A DNA stretch of 32,737 bases from assembly GCF_004010155.1 (NCBI RefSeq), contig NZ_RRYH01000004.1, positions 1 to 32,737 on the forward strand. The letters are read 5' to 3'. Source of the DNA: Solirhodobacter olei. Its GTDB lineage: Bacteria > Pseudomonadota > Alphaproteobacteria > Rhodobacterales > Rhodobacteraceae. The notes under the pieces are model-generated. The model did no database searches. It was given only the letters and a program-made list of their open reading frames with translations, and had not been told where the DNA came from. Both the position numbers and the translations under genes were made by a program. Shown one piece after another: positions 7,492 through 15,917 of this stretch. The stretch's first letter is position 1, and every line of letters starts with the position of its first letter.

Positions 7492-8540
7492 GCCAAGCAA
7501 ATCCAGTCCCCGCCGTCGAATTCGACAATGTCTCCATCGTCTTCGGCGACAAGCCGAAGTCCGCCCTGCCGCTCATGGACGAGATGAAGACCCGCTCCGA
7601 GGTGCAGCAGGCGACCGACCAGGTGCTGGGCGTCCACAACTGCTCGCTCACCGTCGACACCGGCGAGATCCTGGTGCTGATGGGCCTGTCGGGCTCCGGC
7701 AAATCGACCCTGCTGCGCGCGGTCAACGGGCTGAACCCGGTGGTGCGCGGCGAGGTCCGCGTGCACGACGGCGACCGCATGGTCTCCGTCACCAATGCCG
7801 ACACGGCTACCCTGCGCCGCCTGCGGCTTACCCGCATCGCAATGGTCTTCCAGCAGTTCGGCCTGCTCCCCTGGCGCTCGGTGCGCGAGAACGTGGGCCT
7901 CGGGCTGGAACTCGCCGGCATGAAACCGGCAGAGCGGCGCCAGAAGGTCGACGCCCAGCTGGAGCTTGTCGGCCTCTCGCAATGGGCCGAGCGCCGGGTG
8001 GGAGAGCTCTCCGGCGGGATGCAGCAGCGCGTCGGCCTCGCCCGCGCCTTCGCCACCGACGCGCCGATCCTGCTGATGGACGAGCCGTTCTCCGCCCTCG
8101 ACCCGCTGATCCGCACCCGGCTGCAGGACGAGCTGATGGCGCTTCAGGAAAAGCTCAAGCGCACCATCGTCTTCGTCAGCCACGACCTCGACGAGGCGTT
8201 CAAGATCGGCAACCGCATCGCGCTGATGGAAGGCGGTCGGATCGTCCAGTGCGGCACCGCGCGGCAGATCTTCCAGAACCCCTCCTCCGATTACGTCGCC
8301 GATTTCGTGGCGCACATGAACCCGCTGGGCGTACTGACCGCGCGCGACGCGATGCAGCCGCTCAGCGGCACGCCCGAGATCACCGTCGCGGCAGAAGAGA
8401 CGATCCAGGCGGTGATGGAGCGTGTGCAGGGCTCCGCCCATCCCGTGGGCGTGGAAGACGGCGGCCAGATCATCGGCGAGGTGACGCGCGACAGCGTGCT
8501 GGCCCGCATCCTCGACCCCACCGGCGGGCGCACGGGCTGA
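7488..8540 (+). CDS. choV: Choline ABC transporter ATP-binding protein
   Basis: This 350-residue ATPase energises choline import with ChoX and ChoW. Walker A is GLSGSGKST (residues 66-74), the ABC signature LSGGMQQRVGLARA lies near 174, and Walker B ILLMDEPFSALD near 194. The N-terminal extension before the first strand (about 45 residues) is normal in ProV/ChoV proteins. The last 70 residues form a shortened regulatory region with one CBS-like repeat (TARDAMQPL to SVLARIL), shorter than the two-CBS tail of E. coli ProV. It starts inside the choW stop codon. It ends the operon before a GC-rich hairpin. Confidence 0.94.
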   Translation: MSQANPVPAVEFDNVSIVFGDKPKSALPLMDEMKTRSEVQQATDQVLGVHNCSLTVDTGEILVLMGLSGSGKSTLLRAVNGLNPVVRGEVRVHDGDRMVSVTNADTATLRRLRLTRIAMVFQQFGLLPWRSVRENVGLGLELAGMKPAERRQKVDAQLELVGLSQWAERRVGELSGGMQQRVGLARAFATDAPILLMDEPFSALDPLIRTRLQDELMALQEKLKRTIVFVSHDLDEAFKIGNRIALMEGGRIVQCGTARQIFQNPSSDYVADFVAHMNPLGVLTARDAMQPLSGTPEITVAAEETIQAVMERVQGSAHPVGVEDGGQIIGEVTRDSVLARILDPTGGRTG

Positions 8541-8545
8541 CGCCC

Positions 8546-8567
8546 GGCCGGGGGGCTTCCCCCGGCC
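8546..8567 (+). terminator. Hairpin after choV
   Basis: GGCCGGGGG and CCCCCGGCC form perfect 9-bp arms around GCTT directly after the choV stop. It lacks a U-run, so termination may be Rho-aided. The following GGATATT resembles half of the GGGATATTT arm of the large hairpin at 30921-30976. Confidence 0.55.
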
Positions 8568-8608
8568 CCCGCAGGATATTCCCCGACTGCATATGGCGGC
8601 CCCGCGGC

Positions 8609-8638
8609 GATCACGGACGCGTGATATTGGCCGTGATC
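8609..8638. promoter_or_regulatory. Multi-half-site operator upstream of the GYD gene
   Basis: ATCACG (8610-8615) and CGTGAT (8620-8625) form a palindrome with a 4-base spacer. A third half-site CGTGAT starts at 8632, and GATCACGG (8609-8616) also pairs perfectly with CCGTGATC (8631-8638) at longer distance. TATCCT at 8644-8649 is a possible -10, which would place the sites over the -35 region. The regulator is unknown. Confidence 0.5.
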
Positions 8639-8762
8639 CGTGCTATCCTGCGGTCTGCGCGCCCCGACCATAGCGCCGCGATTTCGCGCGGCAGCTCCGG
8701 GCCTGTCGGACAACCTGAAACGGGGCGCGCCCGAGCCGGCCCGGATTGCGGGAGGATATCCG

Positions 8763-9095
8763 ATGGCGTTCTACCTGTACCAGTTGAGCTATACGCCCGA
8801 GGCCATGAAGGCGATGATCTCCCATCCCTCGGACCGCCGTGCGGCGGCCGAGAAAATCATCTCCGCCGTGGGCGGCAAGCTGCATAACATGTTCTTCGCA
8901 ATGGGAACCTGGGACGTGATCTGCCTGATCGAGGGCAAGGACGACATGTCGGCGGCCGCCTCCGCCATGGTCGTCGGCGCCTCCGGCACGGTGGCCAGCG
9001 CCTCGACGGTCAAGCTGCTGACGATGGAGGAGGCTGCGGCGGCGATGAAGCTCGCCCATTCGGTGGCCGCCAGCTACAAGGCGCCGATGAACTGA
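8763..9095 (+). CDS. GYD domain-containing protein
   Basis: The 110-residue product matches the small GYD proteins: an opening MAFYLYQLSYTPEAMKAM, a central GGKLHNMFFAMGTWDVI and a dimeric alpha-beta barrel-like pattern of strands and helices. The function of the family is not established; some members sit with redox or stress genes. The ATG follows GGGAGGA with good spacing. It is a single-gene unit 222 bases beyond the choline operon, with its own repeat-rich upstream region, and its stop is only four bases from that of the convergent EamA gene, leaving no room for a separate terminator. Confidence 0.85.
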   Translation: MAFYLYQLSYTPEAMKAMISHPSDRRAAAEKIISAVGGKLHNMFFAMGTWDVICLIEGKDDMSAAASAMVVGASGTVASASTVKLLTMEEAAAAMKLAHSVAASYKAPMN

Positions 9096-9099
9096 CCCG

Positions 9100-10038
9100 T
9101 CAGACTTCGGTCGCCCCCACCGGCGGGGTGATGCCCCGCCGGTTCAGCACCGCCTCGCGCCAGGTGATGAAGGCGATGGCGGAAATGATCAGCAGCCCGC
9201 CCCCGATGACGTAGACATCGACCGGCTCGGCGAAAAAGATCACCCCCAGAAGCGTGCCCCAGAGAAGCTGCAGAAAGGTCACCGGCTGGGTCACCGTCAC
9301 CGGCGCCAGCCGGAAGGCGTGGGTCATGCAGAGATGGCCCATCGTCGCGAAGCCGGCGGTGACGAACAGAAGCCCCACCTCGCCCATCGTCGGCGCCCGC
9401 CAGACCGCGATCGCGAAGGGCGCAAGGCAGATCGTCACCCAGATCGAGAGCATGGCCACGATCACCGGCGGCGCGGCGAAGCTCGTCAGCTTCTTCGCCG
9501 TCAGGTAAGAGCCCGCGAACAGCACCGCGACGAAAAGCATCGCCGTCTCGCCCGGGCCGACGGCCTGGATCCCCGGGCGCAGGATGATCAGCACGCCGAG
9601 CATCGCCACCACCACGGCAGCGATGCGGCGGAAGGCCAGCCGCTCGCCCAGGAAGATCGCCGCGCCGACCGTGACGAGCACGGGCGACAGGTAGTTGATC
9701 GCCTGCACCTCGGCGATCGGGATCCGCGCCATGGCGAAGAACCAAAGGATGACCGCCAGCGCATGCATCAGCCCGCGCCCGGCGAAAAGCCCCAGCTGGC
9801 GCGGCGTGATCCGGGCGCGCAGCAGCGGCCGCAACATCGGGATCAGGAAGACGAGGCCCAGAACGTAGCGCAGAAACGCCCCCTCCGCCGCGGGCAGCGC
9901 CGTGCCGAGGTATTTGACGATGCCGTTGACCGCGATGAACGAAAGCCCCGAAGCCAGCATCCAGAGCGCGCCGGCTACCGGCCGGTCGGCAGAGGGCCCG
10001 GCGGCAGGTCCGGCGGCGGGAATCGGGGTCTTGCTCAT
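9100..10038 (-). CDS. EamA/DMT-family transporter, copy A
   Basis: This 312-residue protein has ten predicted transmembrane helices arranged as two EamA repeats. It is a close paralogue of the gene immediately upstream: both share RRIAAVVVA, YLSPVLVTVGAAIFLGER, LAPVTVTQPVTFLQL and the ending TWREAVLNRR. The family exports or imports small metabolites such as amino acids or nucleosides; the substrate cannot be read here. The start overlaps the stop of copy B as ATGA. An N-terminal extension rich in Ala/Gly/Pro (about 20 residues) is absent from copy B. It ends convergently with the GYD gene. Confidence 0.88.
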   Translation of the reverse strand: MSKTPIPAAGPAAGPSADRPVAGALWMLASGLSFIAVNGIVKYLGTALPAAEGAFLRYVLGLVFLIPMLRPLLRARITPRQLGLFAGRGLMHALAVILWFFAMARIPIAEVQAINYLSPVLVTVGAAIFLGERLAFRRIAAVVVAMLGVLIILRPGIQAVGPGETAMLFVAVLFAGSYLTAKKLTSFAAPPVIVAMLSIWVTICLAPFAIAVWRAPTMGEVGLLFVTAGFATMGHLCMTHAFRLAPVTVTQPVTFLQLLWGTLLGVIFFAEPVDVYVIGGGLLIISAIAFITWREAVLNRRGITPPVGATEV

Positions 10039-10949
10039 ATCTTGGTCGCTCCGGTCGGCGGGGTGACGCGGCGGTTCAGCACCGCCTCGCGCCAGGTCAT
10101 GAAGGCGATGGCGGCGATGATCATCGCCCCGCCGATCACCACCCAGATGTCCACCGGCTCGCCGAACATCACCGCGCCCATGGCGATCCCGAACGGCAGC
10201 TGCAGGAAGGTCACCGGCTGGGTGACGGTCACCGGCGCCAGCTTGAAGGCCTGGGTCATGGCGTAATGCCCGAGGCTGGCGAAGCCCGCCGTCACCGCGA
10301 GCCAGGCCACCACCGCCAGCGGCGGCGCGACCCAGGCCGCGATGGCCATCGGCGACAGCCAGATCGTCACCCAGATCGACATCATCGCCACGATCACGCC
10401 GGGCGCCACGGTCTCGGTCAGCCGCTTGGCGACGAGATAGGACCCGGCGAAGAAGAAGGCCACGGCGACCAGCGCCACCTCGCCCAGGCTGACCGCGGCG
10501 AAGCCGGGCCTGAGGATCACCCCCACGCCGAGGATCGCCACCACCACGGCGGCGATGCGCCTCAGCGCCAGCCGCTCGCCCAGGAAGATCGCCGCACCTA
10601 CCGTGACCAGCACGGGAGAGAGGTAGCCGATCGCCTGCACCTCGGCGATCGGCACCGTCGCCATGCCGTAGAACCACAGCCCCACGCCGCCGGCATGCAG
10701 CAGCCCGCGCCCGGCGAAGAGCTTCATCGCCCGCGCCGAGGGCCGCTGGCGCAGCAGCGGCCGCAGCGTCGGCAACAGGATCAGGCTGCCAAAGGAATAC
10801 CGCAGGAACGCCGCCTCGGCCGCCGGGATCGTGGTCCCGATGTATTTCACGATGGCATTGACGCCCAGAAAGGCCACGCCGGAGAGAACCATCCAAAGCG
10901 CGCCGGCGGCCGGCCGGTCCGCCGGTTGAGGTATCACCGCTGCAGTCAT
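10035..10949 (-). CDS. EamA/DMT-family transporter, copy B
   Basis: The 304-residue product has the same ten-helix two-EamA-repeat layout as copy A, which it overlaps by four bases. Shared blocks such as PIAEVQAI and YLSPVLVTVGAAIFLGER show that the pair arose by tandem duplication and then diverged mainly in the membrane helices. Both may act alone, or the pair may form a heterodimer as some paired small transporters do; that is inference. The ribosome site (CAGGT) is weak. A 21-bp palindrome lies 61-81 bases before the start. Confidence 0.88.
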   Translation of the reverse strand: MTAAVIPQPADRPAAGALWMVLSGVAFLGVNAIVKYIGTTIPAAEAAFLRYSFGSLILLPTLRPLLRQRPSARAMKLFAGRGLLHAGGVGLWFYGMATVPIAEVQAIGYLSPVLVTVGAAIFLGERLALRRIAAVVVAILGVGVILRPGFAAVSLGEVALVAVAFFFAGSYLVAKRLTETVAPGVIVAMMSIWVTIWLSPMAIAAWVAPPLAVVAWLAVTAGFASLGHYAMTQAFKLAPVTVTQPVTFLQLPFGIAMGAVMFGEPVDIWVVIGGAMIIAAIAFMTWREAVLNRRVTPPTGATKI

Positions 10950-11009
10950 GGGGGCGACCTGACAGCATCACCCGGACGATGGCAAGGCCGCCCGGCCGCC
11001 CTTTCTGCG

Positions 11010-11030
11010 CGCGCATGGCTGCCATGCGCG
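11010..11030. promoter_or_regulatory. 21-bp perfect inverted repeat before the EamA pair
   Basis: CGCGCATGGC and GCCATGCGCG are perfect 10-bp arms around a single T, in the gap between yebC and the paired transporters. With a one-base centre it cannot form a normal hairpin and no U-run follows, so an operator for a dimeric regulator of the transporter pair is more likely than a terminator. Confidence 0.55.
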
Positions 11031-11068
11031 TGACGCGGGTCTCAGGGCGGAAACGCAGAGGCCGGAAG

Positions 11069-11086
11069 GCCCCGGCGGGCCGGGGC
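11069..11086 (-). terminator. Terminator-like hairpin after yebC
   Basis: GCCCCGGC and GCCGGGGC form a compact GC-rich inverted repeat directly after the yebC stop; in leftward transcripts it is followed by CTTCCGGCCTC, with few U residues. Likely a weak or Rho-assisted end. Confidence 0.5.
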
Positions 11087-11827
11087 TCAGAGCGCCTCGG
11101 CCACCTCGTCGGGAATGTCGAAGTTGCCGGTCACGTTCTGGACGTCGTCGTCGTCCTCCAGCGTGTCGATCAGCTTCATCAGCTTCTGCGCCGTCTCGGC
11201 ATCGACCTCGGTCCGGGTCTGCGGCTTCCAGATCAGCTTCGCCGTCTCGCTTTCGCCAAGGCTCGCCTCGAGCGCGGTGGAGACCTCGTTCAGATCGGTA
11301 TCGGCGCAATAGATCCAGTGACCGTCCTCGTCGCTCTCGACGTCATCGGCGCCGGCCTCGATGGCGGCCATCATCACGGTGTCGGCGTCGCCAGCCTCGG
11401 GCTTGTAGGTGATCTCGCCCACCCGGTCGAACATGAAGGCGACCGAACCGGTCTCGCCCAGGTTGCCGCCGCATTTGGCGAAATAGCTGCGCACGTTGGA
11501 GGCGGTGCGGTTGCGGTTGTCGGTCATCGCCTCGACGATGATGGCGATCCCGCCGGGCCCGTAGCCCTCGTAACGGATCTCGTCATAGCTTTCCGCATCG
11601 CCGCCGATCGCCTTCTTGATGGCGCGGTCGATCACGTCCTTCGGCATCGACTGGCCCTTGGCTTCCTTCACCGCAAGGCGCAGGCGCGGGTTCTTCTCGG
11701 GATCCGGGTCGCCCATTTTGGCGGCCACCGTGATTTCCTTGGAGAGCTTGGAAAAGAGCTTCGACCGGGCGGCGTCCTGCCGGCCCTTGCGATGCTGGAT
11801 ATTGGCCCATTTCGAATGGCCTGCCAT
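11087..11827 (-). CDS. yebC: YebC/PmpR family protein (TACO1-like)
   Basis: The 246-residue product starts [18 protein letters not shown], the near-invariant N-terminus of the family, and contains [14 protein letters not shown] and the acidic C-terminal stretch [10 protein letters not shown]. Family members bind DNA as PmpR-type regulators in some bacteria, and others help ribosomes through polyproline-rich stretches as mitochondrial TACO1 does. The ATG at 11827 follows GGAG; an upstream ATG six codons earlier would add MTTETD before the conserved start. It is not linked here to ruvC as in many bacteria but follows an SLC13/lipoprotein pair. Confidence 0.93.
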   Translation of the reverse strand: MAGHSKWANIQHRKGRQDAARSKLFSKLSKEITVAAKMGDPDPEKNPRLRLAVKEAKGQSMPKDVIDRAIKKAIGGDAESYDEIRYEGYGPGGIAIIVEAMTDNRNRTASNVRSYFAKCGGNLGETGSVAFMFDRVGEITYKPEAGDADTVMMAAIEAGADDVESDEDGHWIYCADTDLNEVSTALEASLGESETAKLIWKPQTRTEVDAETAQKLMKLIDTLEDDDDVQNVTGNFDIPDEVAEAL

Positions 11828-11900
11828 GTCCGTCTCCGTCGTCACATTCCGGGATGCGCGCCTCTATAGGACGAAGCGCAGCAGGCCTGCAAGCTCCCCG

Positions 11901-12281
11901 TCAGTGGGTAAGGCGTTGCTGCGGGGGAGAGACGAAGACATGGTGGGTGCCCCGCGCGTCCGTCACCCGCACCTCGCCCCCCGGGGCCAGCAGGCCCTTC
12001 GCGCCGACGGCCCCGAAAAGCTCGACCAGCAGCCCCTGCAGCAGGTTGCGATGCGGGTCCATCCGCACCTCGTAGGGCAGCGCCTGCCCGCAGCCCTGAA
12101 GCGTGCCGGACCAGCCGCGCGCGGGCGCCTGCCCGGCGGGCCGCGGGCCGGTGCAGATCTCGCCATTGCTCAGCGTGACGGTCAGCCGGTCCTGGCTCAG
12201 CCGCGCCGCCGTGGGGACGGGCGTGGTCAGCCCCGCGCAGGCGGCGGCGAGAACGGGAAGCAGAAGGAACGCAAGGCGCAT
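11901..12281 (-). CDS. Small predicted lipoprotein
   Basis: The 126-residue product has a short charged start, a hydrophobic segment and a lipobox-like LAAAC, with Cys15 as the lipidated residue. The mature part of 112 residues includes a Cys pair (Cys43 and Cys64) that could form a disulfide in the periplasm. I do not recognise the family. It starts four bases after the stop of the SLC13 transporter gene, whose 3' end supplies its ribosome site (GGGGTGAT), so the two are almost certainly co-transcribed and perhaps work together at the envelope. Confidence 0.75.
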   Translation of the reverse strand: MRLAFLLLPVLAAACAGLTTPVPTAARLSQDRLTVTLSNGEICTGPRPAGQAPARGWSGTLQGCGQALPYEVRMDPHRNLLQGLLVELFGAVGAKGLLAPGGEVRVTDARGTHHVFVSPPQQRLTH

Positions 12282-12285
12282 CGGA

Positions 12286-14064
12286 TCACCCCAGGGGCCA
12301 GAAGACGGGAACGAGCAGGCTGACGACCACCGCCATCACAAGGCTCAGCGGCAGGCCAAAGCGCATATAGTCGGTGAACTTGTAGCCGCCAGGGCCGTAG
12401 ACGAGCGTATTCGTCTGATAGCCGATCGGCGTGCCGAAGCTGGCGGAGGAGGCGAACATGACCGTCACCACGATCGGCCGCGGGTCGATGTGCAGCGCAT
12501 GACCAAGCCCGATGGCGATCGGCGTCAGGATCAGCGCGACGGCGTTGTTGGTGACAAGCTCCGTCATCAGCCAGGCGACGAAGAAGACCGCGAAGATCAC
12601 CAGATGCGCCGGAAGCTGCGCCAGCGCCGGCGTCACCGCCTGCACGATCAGCCGCGCCGCGCCCGAATGCTCCAGCCCCGCGCCCACGCCGAGCATGCCG
12701 AAGATCATCGCCAGAAGCCGGCCCTCGATCGCACCGAAGGCCTCGTCGGCGTCGATCGCCCGGCTCAGAAGCACCACAGCCACCCCGATCGCGGCAAGGA
12801 TCACGATCGGCGCCAGATCGAACGCCGACAGTAGCACCACGCCCGCCAGCACTCCGATCACCAGGGGCGCATGGCGGCGGCGATAGGCCCGCTCGCGCGG
12901 CCGGCCGATGTCGACCAGCTCCATGTCGGCCGCCAGCCGCTGGATATCGGCCATCGCCCCTTCCAGAAGCAGCGTGTCGCCGACGCGCACGACCAGATCG
13001 TCAAGCTGTCGCCCGATGTTCTGGTTTCTCCGATGCACGGCCAGCGGGTAGACCCCGTAACGCCGGCGCAGACGCATGGTGCCCAGCGATCGCCCCACCA
13101 TCAGGCAGCCGGGCGAGATCAGCACCTCGACCGTCGTTGTCTGGACGGAGGAGAGCTTGTCGACCGGCTGCACCTCCTTGCTCGACTGCAGGCCCAGAAG
13201 CTCCGCCATCGGCGTGCGCAGCACCACCCGGTCGCCCGCCTCCAGCGTCACCGCTGCAAGGTCGCGGCGCAGCGAGGCGTCGCCGCGCAGGACGTCGATC
13301 ACCCGCACCGTCTCGCGCTTGAAGATCTCCACCTCGTCCGGCTTCTTCCCGATCAGGCTGGAGCCCTCCGGCACCGCCACCTCGGTAAAGAACTTCGCCC
13401 GGCTGCGGTCGCCCAGCAGCGCGCTCATCGAGGCGCGCTCGGGCAAGAAGCGCGAGAAGAGCGCCAGGTAGGTCATCCCCACCGCGGCATAGACGATGCC
13501 CAGCGGCGTGATCTCGAACAGCGTGAACGGCCGCATGTGCGCCTGCCGCACCACCCCGTCCACCAGCAGGTTGGTCGAGGTCCCCAGAAGCGAGATCGTG
13601 CCGCCGAAGATGGTCAGGAAACTCAGCGGGATCATGAGCTTGGAGGGCGAGACGCCAAGCGCGCGCGCCAGCTGCATGAAGACCGGGATCATCACGATCA
13701 CGACCGGGGTGTTGTTGACGAAGGCCGAGACGACCACCACCCCCACCGAAAGCACCACCAGCGTGGTCTTCGGCCGGGACTGGATCTGCTGGCTGGCGAG
13801 CTGCGTCACCCATTCCAGTGCCCCGGTCCTGACCAGGGCGCCGACGATGATGAAGAGCGCCGCGATGGTCCAGGGCGCCTCGTTCGACAGGACCGACAGC
13901 GCGGTCTTCTGCGGCAGGATCCCCAGCACGATCATCACCACGGCGCCGGAGATCGCGACCACCTCGACCGGGTAGCTTTCGCGGACGAACATCACCAGCA
14001 TCACGAGGACGATCGAGATCGCGGCGATGGCCGCAGGCGTGCCGGTCAGGTCGATGCCGAACAT
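12286..14064 (-). CDS. SLC13/DASS-family permease with RCK_C domains
   Basis: The 592-residue membrane protein has the N- and C-terminal halves of a SLC13-type sodium/anion permease, each with its Asn-Asn motif (SAFVNNTPVV near 110-120 and TELVTNNAVALILTP near 515-530). Between them, about residues 205-390, are two TrkA-C (RCK_C) cytoplasmic domains, each with a hydrophobic beta pattern and RVGDTLLL or EAGDRVVL signatures. This domain order is found in transporters annotated for sulfate, citrate or dicarboxylates; the substrate is not determinable. It starts ten bases after the stop of the third EamA gene and is followed four bases later by the lipoprotein. Confidence 0.88.
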   Translation of the reverse strand: MFGIDLTGTPAAIAAISIVLVMLVMFVRESYPVEVVAISGAVVMIVLGILPQKTALSVLSNEAPWTIAALFIIVGALVRTGALEWVTQLASQQIQSRPKTTLVVLSVGVVVVSAFVNNTPVVIVMIPVFMQLARALGVSPSKLMIPLSFLTIFGGTISLLGTSTNLLVDGVVRQAHMRPFTLFEITPLGIVYAAVGMTYLALFSRFLPERASMSALLGDRSRAKFFTEVAVPEGSSLIGKKPDEVEIFKRETVRVIDVLRGDASLRRDLAAVTLEAGDRVVLRTPMAELLGLQSSKEVQPVDKLSSVQTTTVEVLISPGCLMVGRSLGTMRLRRRYGVYPLAVHRRNQNIGRQLDDLVVRVGDTLLLEGAMADIQRLAADMELVDIGRPRERAYRRRHAPLVIGVLAGVVLLSAFDLAPIVILAAIGVAVVLLSRAIDADEAFGAIEGRLLAMIFGMLGVGAGLEHSGAARLIVQAVTPALAQLPAHLVIFAVFFVAWLMTELVTNNAVALILTPIAIGLGHALHIDPRPIVVTVMFASSASFGTPIGYQTNTLVYGPGGYKFTDYMRFGLPLSLVMAVVVSLLVPVFWPLG

Positions 14065-14074
14065 GGGGCGCCTT

Positions 14075-15028
14075 TCAGATCGATTCGACCGATGGTTCCC
14101 CAGCCCGCGCCGGCTGGCAAGCCTCCGCGGCCCCGCGCGGCTGCACCAGCGCCAGACCGCACAGCATCAGGGCAAGCGCCGCCCAGACCCACGAAGAAAA
14201 CCGCTCTCCCAGAAGCACCATCGACCACAGCACGCCGGCGCCGGTCACAAGATAGGAAACCTGCGCGGCAAAAACCGATCCCGCCCGCCCGATCAGCCAG
14301 ACATAGCTGGCATAGACCAGCGCGCTGATCGCGGCAGAGGCCATCAGCGCGTAATCCGGCGCCCCCCAGGGCGGCAGCGGGTCGATCCACTGGCCCGAGA
14401 TCAGCCCCATCGGCACGGCGATGCAGATCCCGATCAACGAGGCCCCGAACAGAAGCTGGATCGGGTCGAGCCCCATCGTTCCCCATTTCCCGACGATATT
14501 GCTCTCGAGCGCATAGAAGGCCGGCGCGACCAGCGCGACCGGCAGCCAGATCGCCATGCCCGGCCCCGGCAGGCTCGCCCCCGGCAGGGCGATCAGCGCC
14601 ACCCCCGCCAGCCCGCAGAGCAGCCCGCCCAGCCGGGCGAACCCGAACCGGTCGGTCCTGAGGGCGAGCGCGATCGGAAAGGCCAGCATCGGCACCGAGG
14701 ACAGCAGGATCGCCACCACCCCCGCCGGCAGGTGCCGGACCGCCACGAAAGAGGCCGTGTTGGGCAGGATCGAGCCCACAAGAGAGATCGCGAGGCAGAT
14801 CCGCCAGGACCGTCCCCGCGGCAGCCTCCGCCCGGTCACAAGCATCAGCGTGCCCAGAACGCAGGAGCCGATCACCAGCTGCCAGACGATCAGCCCGAAA
14901 GGCCCGTAGCCGGTCGAGACGGCGATCTTGGCGAAGGGCACGGTGGCCCCCCACCCGATCCCCTGCGCCAGCAGGATCGCGTAGGGCGCCGCGCGCGCGC
15001 CCCTCGGGCCCGGCCCCGGGCTTCTCAT
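14075..15028 (-). CDS. EamA/DMT-family transporter, distinct lineage
   Basis: This 317-residue protein again has about ten hydrophobic helices in two EamA repeats (GWGATVPFAKIAV at the start; SYLVTGAGVLWSMVLLGER in the second repeat). It is clearly different in sequence from the tandem pair at 9-11 kb and not a recent copy of them. Its start overlaps the ymdB stop as ATGA. Substrate unknown. The C-terminal tail (about 25 residues, Ala/Pro/Glu-rich) is hydrophilic and probably unstructured. Confidence 0.86.
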   Translation of the reverse strand: MRSPGPGPRGARAAPYAILLAQGIGWGATVPFAKIAVSTGYGPFGLIVWQLVIGSCVLGTLMLVTGRRLPRGRSWRICLAISLVGSILPNTASFVAVRHLPAGVVAILLSSVPMLAFPIALALRTDRFGFARLGGLLCGLAGVALIALPGASLPGPGMAIWLPVALVAPAFYALESNIVGKWGTMGLDPIQLLFGASLIGICIAVPMGLISGQWIDPLPPWGAPDYALMASAAISALVYASYVWLIGRAGSVFAAQVSYLVTGAGVLWSMVLLGERFSSWVWAALALMLCGLALVQPRGAAEACQPARAGEPSVESI

Positions 15029-15837
15029 GGCGCGCTGTCCTGCAGCCGTCCGCCGTTGCGCACCATCGCGACGCGCTTGGCGCGCCCGGTGCGGTCGTCG
15101 GTCTCGACATAGACGCCGGACAGCGTGACCGCGCCGCGGGCCGGCTCGAAGCGCGTCTTCGGCATGCCGGTGATGAAGCGGCGCATCGGCTCGGTCTTTT
15201 CCATGCCGATGACCGAATCGTAATCCCCGCACATGCCCGCGTCCGTCAGATAGGCCGTGCCGCCCGGCAGGACCTGCGCATCGCCGGTCGGCACATGGGT
15301 ATGGGTCCCCACGACCAGGCTCGCGCGCCCGTCGCACCAATGGCCCATGGCCATCTTCTCGCTCGTCGCCTCGGCATGGAAATCGACGATGCTGGCCTGC
15401 GCCAGCCCGCCCAGGGGATGGGTCTTGAGAACCTGGTCCAGGGCGGAGAACGGATCGTCGAAGGGCCGCTTCATGAAGACCTGGCCCAGCGCCTGCGTCA
15501 CCAGCACCTTGCGCCCGCCCGTCGCGGTGAAAAGACGCGCGCCCTTGCCGGGCGCCTGCTTGGAGAAGTTCAGCGGGCGCAGTATGCGCGGCTCGCTCTC
15601 GATGAACTGCAGCATGTCCTTCTGGTCGAAGGCATGATCGCCAAGCGTCAGGCAATCCGCCCCCGCCTGAAGCAGCGCCTTGGCGTGCTCCGGCGTCAGC
15701 CCCATCCCGCCGGTCGCGTTCTCTCCGTTGACCACGACGAAGTCGAGGCCCCAGTCCGTCCGCATCTTCGCCAGCCGCTCGACAATCGCCGCCCGGCCGG
15801 CGCGGCCCACAACATCGCCCAGGAAAAGAATTTTCAT
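15025..15837 (-). CDS. ymdB: YmdB-family metallophosphoesterase
   Basis: The 270-residue protein belongs to the TIGR00282/YmdB phosphodiesterases, which hydrolyse 2',3'-cyclic nucleotides and affect development in Bacillus subtilis. Metal ligands are in place: Asp8 (FLGDVVG), Glu39 and Asn40 (NGENATGG) and the GTHTHVPT histidines. The position equivalent to the usual Asn67 is Asp (TLGDHAFD). The numbering matches the family exactly, so this is a true substitution; I recall the same variant in other Rhodobacteraceae. It is followed by an EamA gene with an ATGA overlap. Confidence 0.9.
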   Translation of the reverse strand: MKILFLGDVVGRAGRAAIVERLAKMRTDWGLDFVVVNGENATGGMGLTPEHAKALLQAGADCLTLGDHAFDQKDMLQFIESEPRILRPLNFSKQAPGKGARLFTATGGRKVLVTQALGQVFMKRPFDDPFSALDQVLKTHPLGGLAQASIVDFHAEATSEKMAMGHWCDGRASLVVGTHTHVPTGDAQVLPGGTAYLTDAGMCGDYDSVIGMEKTEPMRRFITGMPKTRFEPARGAVTLSGVYVETDDRTGRAKRVAMVRNGGRLQDSAP

Positions 15838-15887
15838 GGCCCGCAGGATTAGGGGGCCGGAGAGGCTCGGGCAAGCGGAAACGGCGG

Positions 15888-15906
15888 CGGGGTGGCAGGC
15901 ACCCCG
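15888..15906 (-). terminator. Hairpin between the cyclo-ligase gene and ymdB
   Basis: CGGGGTG and CACCCCG arms enclose GCAGG just after the cyclo-ligase stop; leftward transcripts continue CCGCCGTTTCC. It plausibly separates the mgtE transcript from the ymdB unit. Confidence 0.5.
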
Positions 15907-15917
15907 AGGCGCACGCC

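Noticed and set aside
15838-15917. 6S RNA gene near the 5-formyl-THF cyclo-ligase gene
   Set aside because: Only 80 bases are free downstream, and the upstream side is occupied by overlapping mgtE; no long imperfect hairpin of 6S type.
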